In this document: positions 1 to 7,369 of the stretch, one piece after another
How the letters are laid out: each line of letters begins with the position of its first letter
Position numbering within the stretch: the first letter of the stretch is position 1
Assembly: GCA_023663505.1 (NCBI GenBank)
Contig: JAMPHH010000026.1
Span: 1-36,938 of the forward strand
Direction: 5' to 3'
Length of the DNA: 36,938 nt
From: Muribaculum sp.
GTDB lineage: Bacteria; Bacillota; Clostridia; Lachnospirales; Lachnospiraceae
The notes under the pieces: model-generated
What the model was told of the DNA's origin: nothing
The model's database searches: none
Seen by the model: the letters and a program-made list of their open reading frames with translations, nothing else
Translations under genes and position numbers: made by a program

Positions 1-35
1 CCTGCGCCCTTTTCCCTGCTTCCGGCGAGGACGGG

Positions 36-101
36 TCTGGGCAGCGCCCAGATAATGGGTCAAGGGGCTGGCCCCTTGTGGGGTTTGGGGCAATGCCCCA
101 A
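36..101. repeat. Cluster of three GC-rich palindromes
   Basis: Three short hairpins lie in a row: TCTGGGC/GCCCAGA (36-52, loop 3), CAAGGGGC/GCCCCTTG (61-78, loop 2) and TTGGGGC/GCCCCAA (85-101, loop 3). They are much richer in GC than the AT-rich flank that follows. From memory, similar strings are common between genes and at edges of mobile DNA in gut Firmicutes; that is recollection, not a search. Bases 1-236 hold no gene that I can see. Confidence 0.7.
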
Positions 102-236
102 GGTTTTAAACCATCAATATCTGCAATTTTCAAGGTTCGTTTGAGCCTATTTTTTCGGCTCGGCTTTTTCATAGATTACTTGACACTACCCGCCGGTATC
201 GCATAAATGCTATGCTGTGGCTCTTTTGCATTTATT

Positions 237-695
237 TTAAATTTCCCTTACATTTTCCCTGTTATTTTGTGATATTTCTTCAATATATTTCATTGGATTT
301 TGACAAAATCTGTTTGCTTCAGATTTTCTAATCAACTCTATCATTGCCCCAATATCAGGATAATAAATTTTGCCCTCATGAAAAACCATTCCGTCTATTC
401 CTCTCACATAATCAAAAATATCCTCTAGCATTTTTTTGGATAATGACCTTAAATCCAACCTACAAAAAATTGTCATAAGGATATCTTCTTCATATCCAAA
501 TTCAATACAAGTCTCGTCACAATTTCCATATTGAGATATTTTATTTGACCAACTTTTTTGTTTTTCCAGAAAGTCAATTTTCTCTATTGACGTACCCTTC
601 ATCTCCCAATTTAATATTGCATCAGTATCTAAGAAAAGATTTTCACTCATGTCTTTTTTAGGTATTATGTAAAAATCAAACTGCCATATTGCCAT
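237..695 (-). CDS. Small hypothetical protein, immunity-like
   Basis: A 152-residue soluble protein of unknown function. I chose the ATG at 695 because an AGGAGG box (702-707) stands seven bases before it; the upstream in-frame GTG at 701 touches that box. The protein is acidic, rich in aromatic residues and isoleucine, and has no signal peptide or membrane segment. It opens with MAIWQFDFYI, followed by alternating charged and hydrophobic stretches. Size, composition, AT-richness and a neighbour of the same kind (911-1303) suggest an orphan immunity protein of a polymorphic toxin system. This is inference from context; no family was recognised. A promoter stands at 763-790. Confidence 0.6.
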   Translation of the reverse strand: MAIWQFDFYIIPKKDMSENLFLDTDAILNWEMKGTSIEKIDFLEKQKSWSNKISQYGNCDETCIEFGYEEDILMTIFCRLDLRSLSKKMLEDIFDYVRGIDGMVFHEGKIYYPDIGAMIELIRKSEANRFCQNPMKYIEEISQNNRENVREI

Positions 696-762
696 ATCCA
701 CCTCCTTATTCTATCCACCATAAATAGTTTTGACCTGATAACTCAGAATCAATGTACTCCTA

Positions 763-790
763 AGTATATTTTATATGAATTTTAACTCAA
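763..790 (-). promoter_or_regulatory. Sigma-A type promoter for the gene at 237-695
   Basis: On the minus strand a -35 TTGAGT (785-790) and a -10 TATACT (763-768) are separated by 16 bases. The -10 is about 70 bases upstream of the start codon. The surrounding AT-richness makes chance matches easier. Confidence 0.45.
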
Positions 791-910
791 AGTATCTTTT
801 TGACTTCTTTTTGCCATTAATAGACATTACATAAAAGTAATGCTCTTGCTTTTTGTAATGCCATTCCTAATACTGCACAAATATTTTTCTAGGGCAAATT
901 TGGAAGAAAT

Positions 911-1303
911 TTATAAATTCTGATATTCTTCCACTACCTCTAGCACTTCCTCATTCTCTGAATGTGAGCCCAATTCCAAAATCTCCTGCATTAATTCCGG
1001 AACCATGAGATCAACCAGTTCAACCAAACGCCTATATTCCCATTCATCAGAATAGTCAATACACGTACTCGCAACTTCAATAAAATACTTTTTTAGCCAA
1101 GTCTTATCTATTTCATCAACTTTTCTGCGACCAAGCTCTATCCCTGCAATATTCTGCCCTTGGCAAGACTGCTCAATCAACTCCTTTAGAACTTGTTTGG
1201 ATACATCTAACGGATATTTATCCAGTATCTTTATATCTTCATATGGAAAATTATCAATGCGTTGCAATCGTTCGCTCAGCCATGTTTCACGCCAATCTGT
1301 CAT
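911..1303 (-). CDS. Small hypothetical protein, immunity-like
   Basis: A 130-residue acidic, probably all-helical soluble protein. The ATG at 1303 is chosen because GGAGGG lies four bases before it; the ORF could open four codons earlier, but that codon sits inside the box. It starts MTDWRETWLSERLQRIDNF and ends in a glutamate-rich helix. No signal peptide or membrane segment is visible. Many small immunity proteins of contact-dependent and polymorphic toxins look like this, and it lies near another such gene on the same strand. I did not recognise the family. A small open frame (1346-1456) and a promoter (1466-1494) lie upstream. Confidence 0.6.
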   Translation of the reverse strand: MTDWRETWLSERLQRIDNFPYEDIKILDKYPLDVSKQVLKELIEQSCQGQNIAGIELGRRKVDEIDKTWLKKYFIEVASTCIDYSDEWEYRRLVELVDLMVPELMQEILELGSHSENEEVLEVVEEYQNL

Positions 1304-1345
1304 TTTTCCCTCCATATTCCCATGGTTATAGGTTCAGCTTATCCT

Positions 1346-1456
1346 TTATCTGCATACCTCGCTCAAATACACCGCCATATCGCTGTCTTCAAGATTGTCT
1401 ACGATATCTGAACCACCTACAAAAGCGGGATTTTGTAATATAAGTCCCCCTTCCAC
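1346..1456 (-). CDS. Possible very short ORF or coding remnant
   Basis: A 36-codon frame starts with GTG at 1456 and ends with TAA at 1346, 42 bases before the next gene. The predicted peptide includes NPAFVGGSDIVDNLEDSDMA, which has protein-like composition. There is no proper Shine-Dalgarno and the predicted -10 box is only about 10 bases upstream, so translation is doubtful. It could be the tail of a lost toxin gene or chance. Confidence 0.2.
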   Translation of the reverse strand: MEGGLILQNPAFVGGSDIVDNLEDSDMAVYLSEVCR

Positions 1457-1465
1457 ATTTTTCTT

Positions 1466-1494
1466 ATTTTATCACGATAAACTGCAAAAGTCAC
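1466..1494 (-). promoter_or_regulatory. Putative promoter for the gene at 911-1303
   Basis: Minus strand: -35 GTGACT (1489-1494) and -10 TAAAAT (1466-1471) with a 17-base spacer. The -35 matches the consensus at four of six positions. Confidence 0.4.
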
Positions 1495-1560
1495 CCCAAA
1501 AAACTTCAATGTAAATAGCTTCACAACACGTTTTTTTGATGCCTCTAAACATTCTATTAT

Positions 1561-1612
1561 TTAAAAAACGCCGTCAAAAACAATCATAAAATGTTGTTTC
1601 CGATGGCGTTTT
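1561..1612 (-). terminator. Intrinsic terminator after the 49-residue gene
   Basis: Arms AAAACGCC (1565-1572) and GGCGTTTT (1605-1612) pair, with an inner AAACAA/TTGTTT stem. On the minus strand the hairpin runs into TTTTTT. It starts 17 bases after the stop of the gene at 1629-1778. The plus-strand side also ends in T residues, so it may work both ways. Confidence 0.7.
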
Positions 1613-1628
1613 CCTGTAAGGTGACCCA

Positions 1629-1778
1629 CTAATTTATTTCCTTGTTATTGGCAAGAATATTCTTTTTGCGGTTCTTAAGCTTTGCTTTTTCGTCTTCATC
1701 TTTCTCTCTGTCAATCAATTCATCAAGAAAATTTAAAAGTGCATTATAAACTTCAAATTGTTCGTCACTCATGCCCAT
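1629..1778 (-). CDS. 49-residue charged helical protein
   Basis: A short gene encoding 49 residues, beginning MGMSDEQFEVYNALLNFLDE and ending with a lysine/asparagine-rich tail. It is highly charged, probably one or two helices, with no membrane segment. Support is good for such a small gene: AGGTGAT sits just before the ATG, a near-consensus promoter lies 75 bases upstream (1830-1858) and an intrinsic terminator follows (1561-1612), making it a self-contained unit. An alternative in-frame ATG lies two codons later. Function unknown; its build resembles small helical proteins or regulators. The 48- and 60-residue genes at the other end of the window are similar in style. Confidence 0.65.
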   Translation of the reverse strand: MGMSDEQFEVYNALLNFLDELIDREKDEDEKAKLKNRKKNILANNKEIN

Positions 1779-1829
1779 ATAATCACCTACTTTCCATAAA
1801 TGTCAGTTGTGTCTCGCAACTATATATTT

Positions 1830-1858
1830 ATTATAACAAGCCATTTTAAAGATGTAAA
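1830..1858 (-). promoter_or_regulatory. Sigma-A promoter of the 49-residue gene
   Basis: Minus strand: -35 TTTACA (1853-1858), 17-base spacer, -10 TATAAT (1830-1835). This is one of the best promoter matches in the window and lies just behind the stop codon of folA. Confidence 0.75.
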
Positions 1859-1861
1859 GCC

Positions 1862-2374
1862 TCATTCTGCGCAACACTTCACCCCTGCCTTCCGCTCATA
1901 CTTCAAGAATTGGTATGCGATATCAAAATATGTCTGCTCCTCGCTGTCCGCGGTGATCTCCCACTCCTCGTCCTTGTCCAGATTGGGAAAATAGGCGTCC
2001 GCCTCATATACATGGTCGATCTTGGTGATATGCGCCACACTGCAATAGGGCAGCATCTGTCGATAAATACTCTCTCCGCCAAGGATATAGACTTCATCGT
2101 CATTATATTTTCGCAATTCCTCCAGTAATTCGTCAATTGAATGCACCACCACGGCGTCCTTCACCTGATAATCGGGATTGGTGGAGAGAATGATATTTGT
2201 GCGGTTCTTCAAGGGCATTCCCTGTGGAAAGGTCTCCAAGGTCTTGCGCCCCAACACCACCACCTTGCCCGTGGTCTCCTCGCGAAAATGCTTATGGTCA
2301 TTGGGAATGCGTATCAAAAGGTCATTTTTATTGCCGATAGCCCAGTTATTGTCCACCGCCGCAATAATGTTCAT
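1862..2374 (-). CDS. folA: Dihydrofolate reductase
   Basis: Reduces dihydrofolate to tetrahydrofolate with NADPH in the cytosol, recycling the product of thymidylate synthase. The start at 2374 (MNIIAAVDNNWAIGNKNDLL) follows GGAGGA by seven bases and matches the family N-terminus; an open frame continues 11 codons further upstream but adds nothing family-like. The protein has 170 residues, normal for a bacterial enzyme. Visible motifs: the N-terminal AVDNNWAIG strand and Met20-like loop, the substrate-binding acid D26 in PNDHKHF, LGRKTLETFP at 41-50 and the GGESIY nucleotide-binding turn. The usual LPW after the loop is replaced by LLIRIP, seen in some Firmicutes. thyA lies 293 bases upstream on the same strand. 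Identification is firm. Confidence 0.95.
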   Translation of the reverse strand: MNIIAAVDNNWAIGNKNDLLIRIPNDHKHFREETTGKVVVLGRKTLETFPQGMPLKNRTNIILSTNPDYQVKDAVVVHSIDELLEELRKYNDDEVYILGGESIYRQMLPYCSVAHITKIDHVYEADAYFPNLDKDEEWEITADSEEQTYFDIAYQFLKYERKAGVKCCAE

Positions 2375-2486
2375 AAGGTAAATCCTCCTCGTGTTATATA
2401 TTTTCATAAATTACATGTGTTATTAATTCGTGTATGTCTTTTCAGCATATATCATATTGTTAGCTTTCACAGAAACATGCATCGGT

Positions 2487-2660
2487 CACAAAGTCAACTG
2501 CGTTGACTTGATTCATTGCTCTCGGGAGTCAATAATCACGCTACAAGCAGCGTGGCATTGACCCTCGCGGCATTCGCCAATCCAAATTTATTGGATTTAT
2601 GCTCATGCAAGCACTGGCACAAAGTCAATGGTATTGACTTGGCTCATTGCTCTCGGGAAT
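2487..2660. repeat. Composite intergenic repeat behind thyA (family A)
   Basis: The folA-thyA spacer contains two direct copies of a 43-base unit (2487-2529 and 2618-2660) with about 36 identical positions. Each unit holds a small hairpin, GTCAA/TTGAC in one and GTCAAT/ATTGAC in the other, and the shared string TCATTGCTCTCGGGA. Between them are two more hairpins: CACGCT/AGCGTG (2537-2554) and ATCCAA/TTGGAT (about 2580-2596). The block 2571-2660 recurs with an internal deletion at 11612-11681. No coding potential was seen. Confidence 0.8.
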
Positions 2661-2667
2661 AAATACA

Positions 2668-3516
2668 TCAGATGGCGATGGGAATGTCCTTGATCTGCTC
2701 CCCCGTCTCATACCCGTCCACCCTGACATCATCGCGGGTAAACTCATAAAAGTCCTTCACGTCAGGATTCAGCCAAAACGTGGGGGCAGGCTTGGGCTCC
2801 CGCTCTATCAATTCCCTGATGACCGGCACATGACGGTCATAAATATGGGCGTCCGCAATCACATGGACGAACTCGCCCACATTCATGTCACAGACCTGCG
2901 CCAGCATATGAATCAGCACCGCGTACTGCACCACATTCCAGTTATTTGCCGCCAATACGTCCTGAGAACGCTGATTCAGGATAGCGTTCAGAGTAAGCCT
3001 GTCCTCTCCCTTTCGCTGTGTCACGTTGAAGGTCATGCTGTATGCGCATGGGTAGAGATTCATTTCATGCAAATCCTGATGAACGTAGATATTGGTCATG
3101 ATACGGCGGCTGAAGGGATTATTCTTCAGGTCATAAATCACCCTGTCCACCTGATCCATCATGCCCTCCTTATATTGGTGCTTCACCCCTAACTGATAGC
3201 CGTATGCCTTGCCTATGGAGCCGTCCTCGTCCGCCCACTCGTCCCAGATATGACTGTGCAGCTCGCGGATATTGTTGGACTTTTTCTGCCATATCCAAAG
3301 CACCTCGTCCGTGGCGGACTTTAACGCCGTGCGCCGAAGCGTCATGATCGGGAATTCCTGCCTCAGATCATACCGATTGACCACGCCAAACCTCTTGATC
3401 GTATACGCAGGCGTCCCGTCCGCCCAATGGGGTCTCACCCGCTCCCCCTCCGTGCTTGTCCCATTCTCCAAAATATCCCGACACATCTCTATAAAAACCC
3501 TATCCGCATAACTCAT
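2668..3516 (-). CDS. thyA: Thymidylate synthase
   Basis: Methylates dUMP to dTMP using methylene-tetrahydrofolate, releasing dihydrofolate for FolA. The 282-residue protein has the catalytic cysteine C157 in MNLYPCAYSM, the RRIMTNIY phosphate-binding region (R137-R138), NQRSQD at 181-186, and the C-terminal WLNPDVKDFYEF and YETG blocks. The YPC setting, instead of the common PPC, and the C-terminus resemble the Bacillus ThyA/phage phi3T branch rather than the E. coli branch. GGGGAGG precedes the ATG at 3516. Its leader (3517-3601) contains one arm of the hairpin repeat found behind the upstream metallo-hydrolase gene. Confidence 0.96.
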   Translation of the reverse strand: MSYADRVFIEMCRDILENGTSTEGERVRPHWADGTPAYTIKRFGVVNRYDLRQEFPIMTLRRTALKSATDEVLWIWQKKSNNIRELHSHIWDEWADEDGSIGKAYGYQLGVKHQYKEGMMDQVDRVIYDLKNNPFSRRIMTNIYVHQDLHEMNLYPCAYSMTFNVTQRKGEDRLTLNAILNQRSQDVLAANNWNVVQYAVLIHMLAQVCDMNVGEFVHVIADAHIYDRHVPVIRELIEREPKPAPTFWLNPDVKDFYEFTRDDVRVDGYETGEQIKDIPIAI

Positions 3517-3544
3517 TTATACCACACCTCCCCTTACTCAAAGC

Positions 3545-3573
3545 CGAAACATAGAATTCCTTAGGCGGTATCC
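3545..3573. repeat. Solo arm copy of hairpin element, exact 29-base direct repeat
   Basis: This 29-base block is identical to 3646-3674, which is the left arm of the large hairpin at 3643-3702. It lies about 30 bases upstream of the thyA start and has no partner arm of its own, so it looks like a remnant of a second element. It could pair with the free right arm 3676-3702 as an alternative fold. Confidence 0.85.
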
Positions 3574-3616
3574 CAAAAGTCACTTGATGTTCCCAGACAG
3601 CGTCCCCTGCCTCAGA

Positions 3617-3702
3617 GAAGAATCCGCTCCGCGGATTCTTCCGGACGAAACATAGAATTCCTTAGGCGGTATCCAATACCGCCTTAGGAATTCTTTTCGT
3701 CC
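3617..3702 (-). repeat. Two-hairpin 3'-UTR element, copy 1 (family B)
   Basis: Hairpin 2 is GAAGAATCCGC/GCGGATTCTTC (3617-3627/3631-3641). Hairpin 1 has an outer stem GGACGAAA/TTTCGTCC (3643-3650/3695-3702), a 3-base bulge, and a 19-pair core AGAATTCCTTAGGCGGTAT (3654-3672) against 3676-3694 with one T-T mismatch and a 3-base loop. On the minus strand the element begins at the last base of the stop codon of the metallo-hydrolase gene. No T-run follows, so a simple intrinsic terminator is not obvious. The same architecture recurs at 33704-33790. Confidence 0.9.
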
Positions 3703-5297
3703 TATTCCCATTTATCACACAGCGAATTGATCTGGTCCGCAAACTTCGCCATCTCCTTATTCGCCAATCCTTCGCTCCTGCCGATCAACGCCATCAGGCG
3801 CTGTCCTGCAGCCACAAGCCTTGCAAATACGCCACTGGCGATCTTCGCCTTCTTCTTGACAGGCATGGGAGCCGCCTCATAGGTAAACTGATTGCCGAGC
3901 AGGTCAAACTCCGTCCCGCTGTAAGGGGCATAAGCCCGCTGCCCATGCTCTATCTTCAAGCACTCCGCAAAGCTCATGCACACGCTGTCCTCACCGTGTA
4001 CCACAAACACCTTCTTGGGCTTCTCCTCAAAGGCGTTGATCCACTCGATCAAGCCGTTTTTGTCCGCATGTCCGCTCATACCGACCAACTGCCTGATCTT
4101 CGCCCGCACTTGGATAGGCTCGCCGAACAGCTTAACCTCCTTTGCGCCCTCCACAATGCTCCTGCCTAGCGTCCCCATCGCCTGATAGCCCACAAAGAGT
4201 ATCGTGCATTCCTCGCGCCAGAGATTGTGCTTCAAATGATGCCTGATACGCCCCGCCTCGCACATGCCCGAGGCGGAGATGATCACCTTAGGCGTGTCGA
4301 TAAAGTTGATCTCCTTGGACTCCTCACTGGTGATCGACAGCTTTAAGCCTGCGAAGGAGATGGGATTGATGCCTTCCCGCACCAGCTCCATGGCGTCCTC
4401 GTCAAAGCACTCCATGCGATTGTCATTGAACACCTCCGTCGCCTGCACCGCCATAGGGCTGTCCACATACACAGGGAAATTCTCATGACCCTTCACCAGA
4501 CGCCCTACCTTGATCTGACGCAGGAAATACAGCATCTCCTGAGTCCTTCCCACCGCGAACGAGGGAATCACCACATTCCCGCCCCTGTCAAAGGTCTCCT
4601 GCAAAATGGCGGTCAGCTCCTTCACATAATCCGGCTTCTCGGAGGAATGCAGCCTGTCGCCGTAGGTGGACTCCATCACCACATAATCCGCTTGGGCGGT
4701 GGGCATGGGGTCTTTTAAAATCGGCTGATTCTTGTTGCCGATATCTCCTGAAAAGACTATCTTCTTCGTGCGACCCGCCTCGGTAAGCCAAACCTCGATG
4801 CTCGCGCTGCCAAGCAAGTGCCCGATATCCGTAAAACGGATTTTCACGCCCTCACAGACCTCGACCTCTCTCCCGTAATGGCAGGGAACAATACGCTTGA
4901 TCACTCCGTCCGCGTCCTCCATGGTATAGAGCGGCTCCTGCATTGGCACATTCTCGCTTCGTTTCGCCTTGCGGCTGCGCCACTCCGACTCCATCATCTG
5001 AATGTGGGCGCAGTCACGCAGCATGATACTGCACAGATCCGCGGAGGCGTCCGTCATAAACACCTGTCCCCTGAATCCCCTTGCATACAGCAGGGGCAGC
5101 AGACCGGAATGATCCACATGGGCGTGGGTCAGGAACACATAATCGATCAACGCTTCATCAACGGGCAGCGGCGCGTTCTCAAAGACATTCACCCCCTGCT
5201 CCATACCATAGTCCACCAAAATATGCTTTCCTGCCGCCTCTATGTAGTGACAGCTTCCCGTCACCTCATGCGCCGCTCCGATAAACATTAATTTCAT
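3702..5297 (-). CDS. MBL-fold beta-CASP hydrolase, probable RNA-processing nuclease
   Basis: A 531-residue cytosolic metallo-beta-lactamase/beta-CASP protein of the CPSF-like group, expected to cleave or trim RNA. Zinc motif THAHVDHSG at 57-65 supplies H58, H60, D62 and H63; later metal ligands lie in DIGHLLGSAS and FSGDIGNK. Beta-CASP signatures follow: STYGDR, IPSFAVGRTQEM, SPMAVQATEVF and ISASGMCEAGRIRHH. The RNA-specificity segment ends at FVVHGEDS, with a lysine-rich C-terminal tail of about 60 residues. It lacks the typical RNase J length and C-terminal domain. AAGGAGG precedes the ATG. It lies 15 bases after the ABC exporter gene, so the two are probably co-transcribed. The exact substrate cannot be told from sequence. 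Confidence 0.9.
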   Translation of the reverse strand: MKLMFIGAAHEVTGSCHYIEAAGKHILVDYGMEQGVNVFENAPLPVDEALIDYVFLTHAHVDHSGLLPLLYARGFRGQVFMTDASADLCSIMLRDCAHIQMMESEWRSRKAKRSENVPMQEPLYTMEDADGVIKRIVPCHYGREVEVCEGVKIRFTDIGHLLGSASIEVWLTEAGRTKKIVFSGDIGNKNQPILKDPMPTAQADYVVMESTYGDRLHSSEKPDYVKELTAILQETFDRGGNVVIPSFAVGRTQEMLYFLRQIKVGRLVKGHENFPVYVDSPMAVQATEVFNDNRMECFDEDAMELVREGINPISFAGLKLSITSEESKEINFIDTPKVIISASGMCEAGRIRHHLKHNLWREECTILFVGYQAMGTLGRSIVEGAKEVKLFGEPIQVRAKIRQLVGMSGHADKNGLIEWINAFEEKPKKVFVVHGEDSVCMSFAECLKIEHGQRAYAPYSGTEFDLLGNQFTYEAAPMPVKKKAKIASGVFARLVAAGQRLMALIGRSEGLANKEMAKFADQINSLCDKWE

Positions 5298-5312
5298 GCA
5301 GATACCTCCTTT

Positions 5313-7073
5313 TTATTTCAGCGCGTTCGCTGTCTCGTAAAAATGATAATAGATACCCCTCTTGGCTATCAACGCCTCGTGATCGCCCTCCTCCGCGATC
5401 CCGTCCTCCGTAAGCACCAATATCCTGTCCGAATTGCGGATACTGGAAAGGCGATGAGCTATTGTCAGCGTCGTGCGCCCCTCCGAGAGCTTTGCCAAGG
5501 ACTGCGCCACCGCGAACTCACTCTCGTTGTCCAAGGCGGAGGTCGCCTCGTCCAGAATGATAATGGGCGGATTCTTCAGAAAGACCCGCGCGATACTGAT
5601 GCGCTGCTTCTGCCCGCCGGAGAGCTTCACACCCCGCTCTCCCACATAGGTGTCGTACCCGTCCTTCAAGCCTTGGATAAATTCATGCGCGCCCGCCCGC
5701 TTCGCCGCCTCCATCACTTCCTCCCGGGACGCCTCCGGTCGTCCATAGACAATGTTCTCATAAATCGTCCCTGAAAATAGATACACGTCCTGCTGCACTA
5801 TTCCGATGCTTCTTCTAAGGCTTTTTAATGTAAAATGCTTGATATCCTCCCCGTCCAACGTGATCCTGCCGCCGGAAACATCATAAAATCTGGGGATCAG
5901 GTTGCAGAGCGTTGTCTTTCCCCCGCCGGAGGGTCCCACGATCGCCACCTTTTCCCCTGCCTGAATCCGCAGGTTCAAGTCCTTAAACACCCTGTTGTGA
6001 TCGTCAGGATACTCAAAGCTCACCTGTTCAAAGGTGATATTCCCCCTAGGCTTCACCAAATCCACCGCGTCCGGCTCGTCAAAAATCTCAATATCTGCGT
6101 CCACGATCTGGAGGAAACGCTCAATCCCCGTCATGCCCCGCTGAAACTGCTCCGCAAACTCGATGATCCTCCTAATCGTGGCGATCATAGTAGTCACATA
6201 CAGCATATACGCCACCAAATCCCCCGGCGCAATCAGCCCCTTCACCATGAAGATGCCGCCCGCCACCACCACCGTCAGATACATCAGACCGTCAAAGAGG
6301 CGCACCGTGGTCTGAAACAGCCCCATATATCGGTAGGACAGCTTCTTGATATCAAAAAATTTCCCGTTGTCCTGCTCAAATTTATCGTTCTCGATGTCCT
6401 CATTGGTGAATGCCTTCACCACCTTATGTCCCAACAGGCTGTCCTCAATGCGGGCGTTCAGCTCCCCAATCTGCCCTCTTTGGCTCCGAAAGACACCCCG
6501 CATGCGCAGGTTCAAGGGCATACACACCGCTATCATCAGCGGCACGCAGAGGAAAATGATCAGGGTCAGGGGGAGATTGATCCCTGCCAATATGAGAAAA
6601 GCGATCATGATCTTGACAAAGGCGATGAAGAATTCCTCCGGACAATGATGGGCAAACTCCGTCACGTCGAACAAGTCATTGGTGATGCGCCCCATGATCT
6701 GCCCTACCTTGGTATTATTATAGTAGGTGTCCGAGAGCCTCTGCAGGTGATGATAGGCGTCCCGCCGCATATCTGTCTCTATCCTCGCACCCATCACATG
6801 CCCCATGTCCGCCATATAATAGGCGGCAAAAGCGTCTACTATACGCAGGAACAGATATAAGAGCCCCAATCCGCCCACCGTGCGCACGGACAGAGCCGCC
6901 AGATCCTCCATGCCCTGATTAGTGATATAGCGCATGATCAGCGGAAGCACCAGCTCACATATTGTAGTCAGCGCCGCGCAAAATAAATCCATGCACAGAG
7001 TCCCTGTATATTTTTTATAATAGGGGGCAAAACGCCTGAACAAGTCCCCCGTGGTATATTGTCTTGGTTCCAA
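5313..7073 (-). CDS. ABC exporter, fused permease and ATPase
   Basis: A 586-residue half-transporter that should form dimers and export a lipid, drug or peptide. Residues 1-310 form the membrane domain with about six hydrophobic segments, among them 28-50, 65-88, 148-166, 168-188 and 262-280. The ATPase domain has Walker A GPSGGGKT (380-387), Q-loop QQD near 427-429, signature LSGGQ (484-488), Walker B IIILDE (504-509) and H-loop H540. This is the MsbA/LmrA/BmrA-type layout. The start is TTG at 7073, six bases after AGGAGA; there is no better ATG. A promoter lies at 7119-7147. The substrate cannot be deduced. Confidence 0.93.
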   Translation of the reverse strand: MEPRQYTTGDLFRRFAPYYKKYTGTLCMDLFCAALTTICELVLPLIMRYITNQGMEDLAALSVRTVGGLGLLYLFLRIVDAFAAYYMADMGHVMGARIETDMRRDAYHHLQRLSDTYYNNTKVGQIMGRITNDLFDVTEFAHHCPEEFFIAFVKIMIAFLILAGINLPLTLIIFLCVPLMIAVCMPLNLRMRGVFRSQRGQIGELNARIEDSLLGHKVVKAFTNEDIENDKFEQDNGKFFDIKKLSYRYMGLFQTTVRLFDGLMYLTVVVAGGIFMVKGLIAPGDLVAYMLYVTTMIATIRRIIEFAEQFQRGMTGIERFLQIVDADIEIFDEPDAVDLVKPRGNITFEQVSFEYPDDHNRVFKDLNLRIQAGEKVAIVGPSGGGKTTLCNLIPRFYDVSGGRITLDGEDIKHFTLKSLRRSIGIVQQDVYLFSGTIYENIVYGRPEASREEVMEAAKRAGAHEFIQGLKDGYDTYVGERGVKLSGGQKQRISIARVFLKNPPIIILDEATSALDNESEFAVAQSLAKLSEGRTTLTIAHRLSSIRNSDRILVLTEDGIAEEGDHEALIAKRGIYYHFYETANALK

Positions 7074-7118
7074 TGCCGTCTCCTGCTTCTGTGTCCTTTT
7101 TTACATGTTCTTATTTCT

Positions 7119-7147
7119 ATTGTATTATGATTGAGGAAAGTGTGCAA
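7119..7147 (-). promoter_or_regulatory. Promoter for the ABC exporter and metallo-hydrolase genes
   Basis: Minus strand: -35 TTGCAC (7142-7147), 17-base spacer, -10 TACAAT (7119-7124), about 45 bases upstream of the TTG start at 7073. Confidence 0.65.
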
Positions 7148-7191
7148 GAGTTAAAATGCTCATGCGGGTACAAACAAATTTAATTTTGTAG

Positions 7192-7220
7192 TTGACATTT
7201 GTGAGAGTCCATAGTAAAAT
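7192..7220 (+). promoter_or_regulatory. Strong promoter of tRNA-Gly
   Basis: A perfect -35 TTGACA (7192-7197), 17-base spacer and -10 TAAAAT (7215-7220) stand about 38 bases before the tRNA. It diverges from the ABC exporter promoter. Confidence 0.85.
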
Positions 7221-7258
7221 ACTATTTGTTCGCAGGATTTTATTTTTAATATTTATAT

Positions 7259-7330
<72 letters not shown>

Positions 7331-7340
7331 TTTTTCAATG

Positions 7341-7369
7341 ACCGTCTGGAAATCAGGCGGTTATTTTTT
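7341..7369 (+). terminator. Intrinsic terminator after tRNA-Gly
   Basis: Stem ACCGTCTG/CAGGCGGT (7341-7348/7354-7361, one G-T pair) with loop GAAAT, then TTATTTTTT. A shorter T-run (7330-7335) directly follows the tRNA. Confidence 0.85.

Noticed and set aside
702..762. Complete toxin gene upstream of 695
   Set aside because: The protein-like tail is only 17 codons long and starts behind a stop codon, so no intact gene is present; kept only as a hint in the findings.
2487..2660. CRISPR-like array from direct repeats behind thyA
   Set aside because: Only two diverged copies with a structured spacer; no regular spacing and no cas genes in the window.
2647..3192. 181-codon plus-strand frame over thyA
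   Set aside because: Antisense shadow of thyA; histidine-rich and without ribosome site.
5835..6860. 341-codon plus-strand frame inside the ABC exporter gene
   Set aside because: Histidine- and arginine-rich shadow of the exporter coding strand; no start signal and no recognisable motif.
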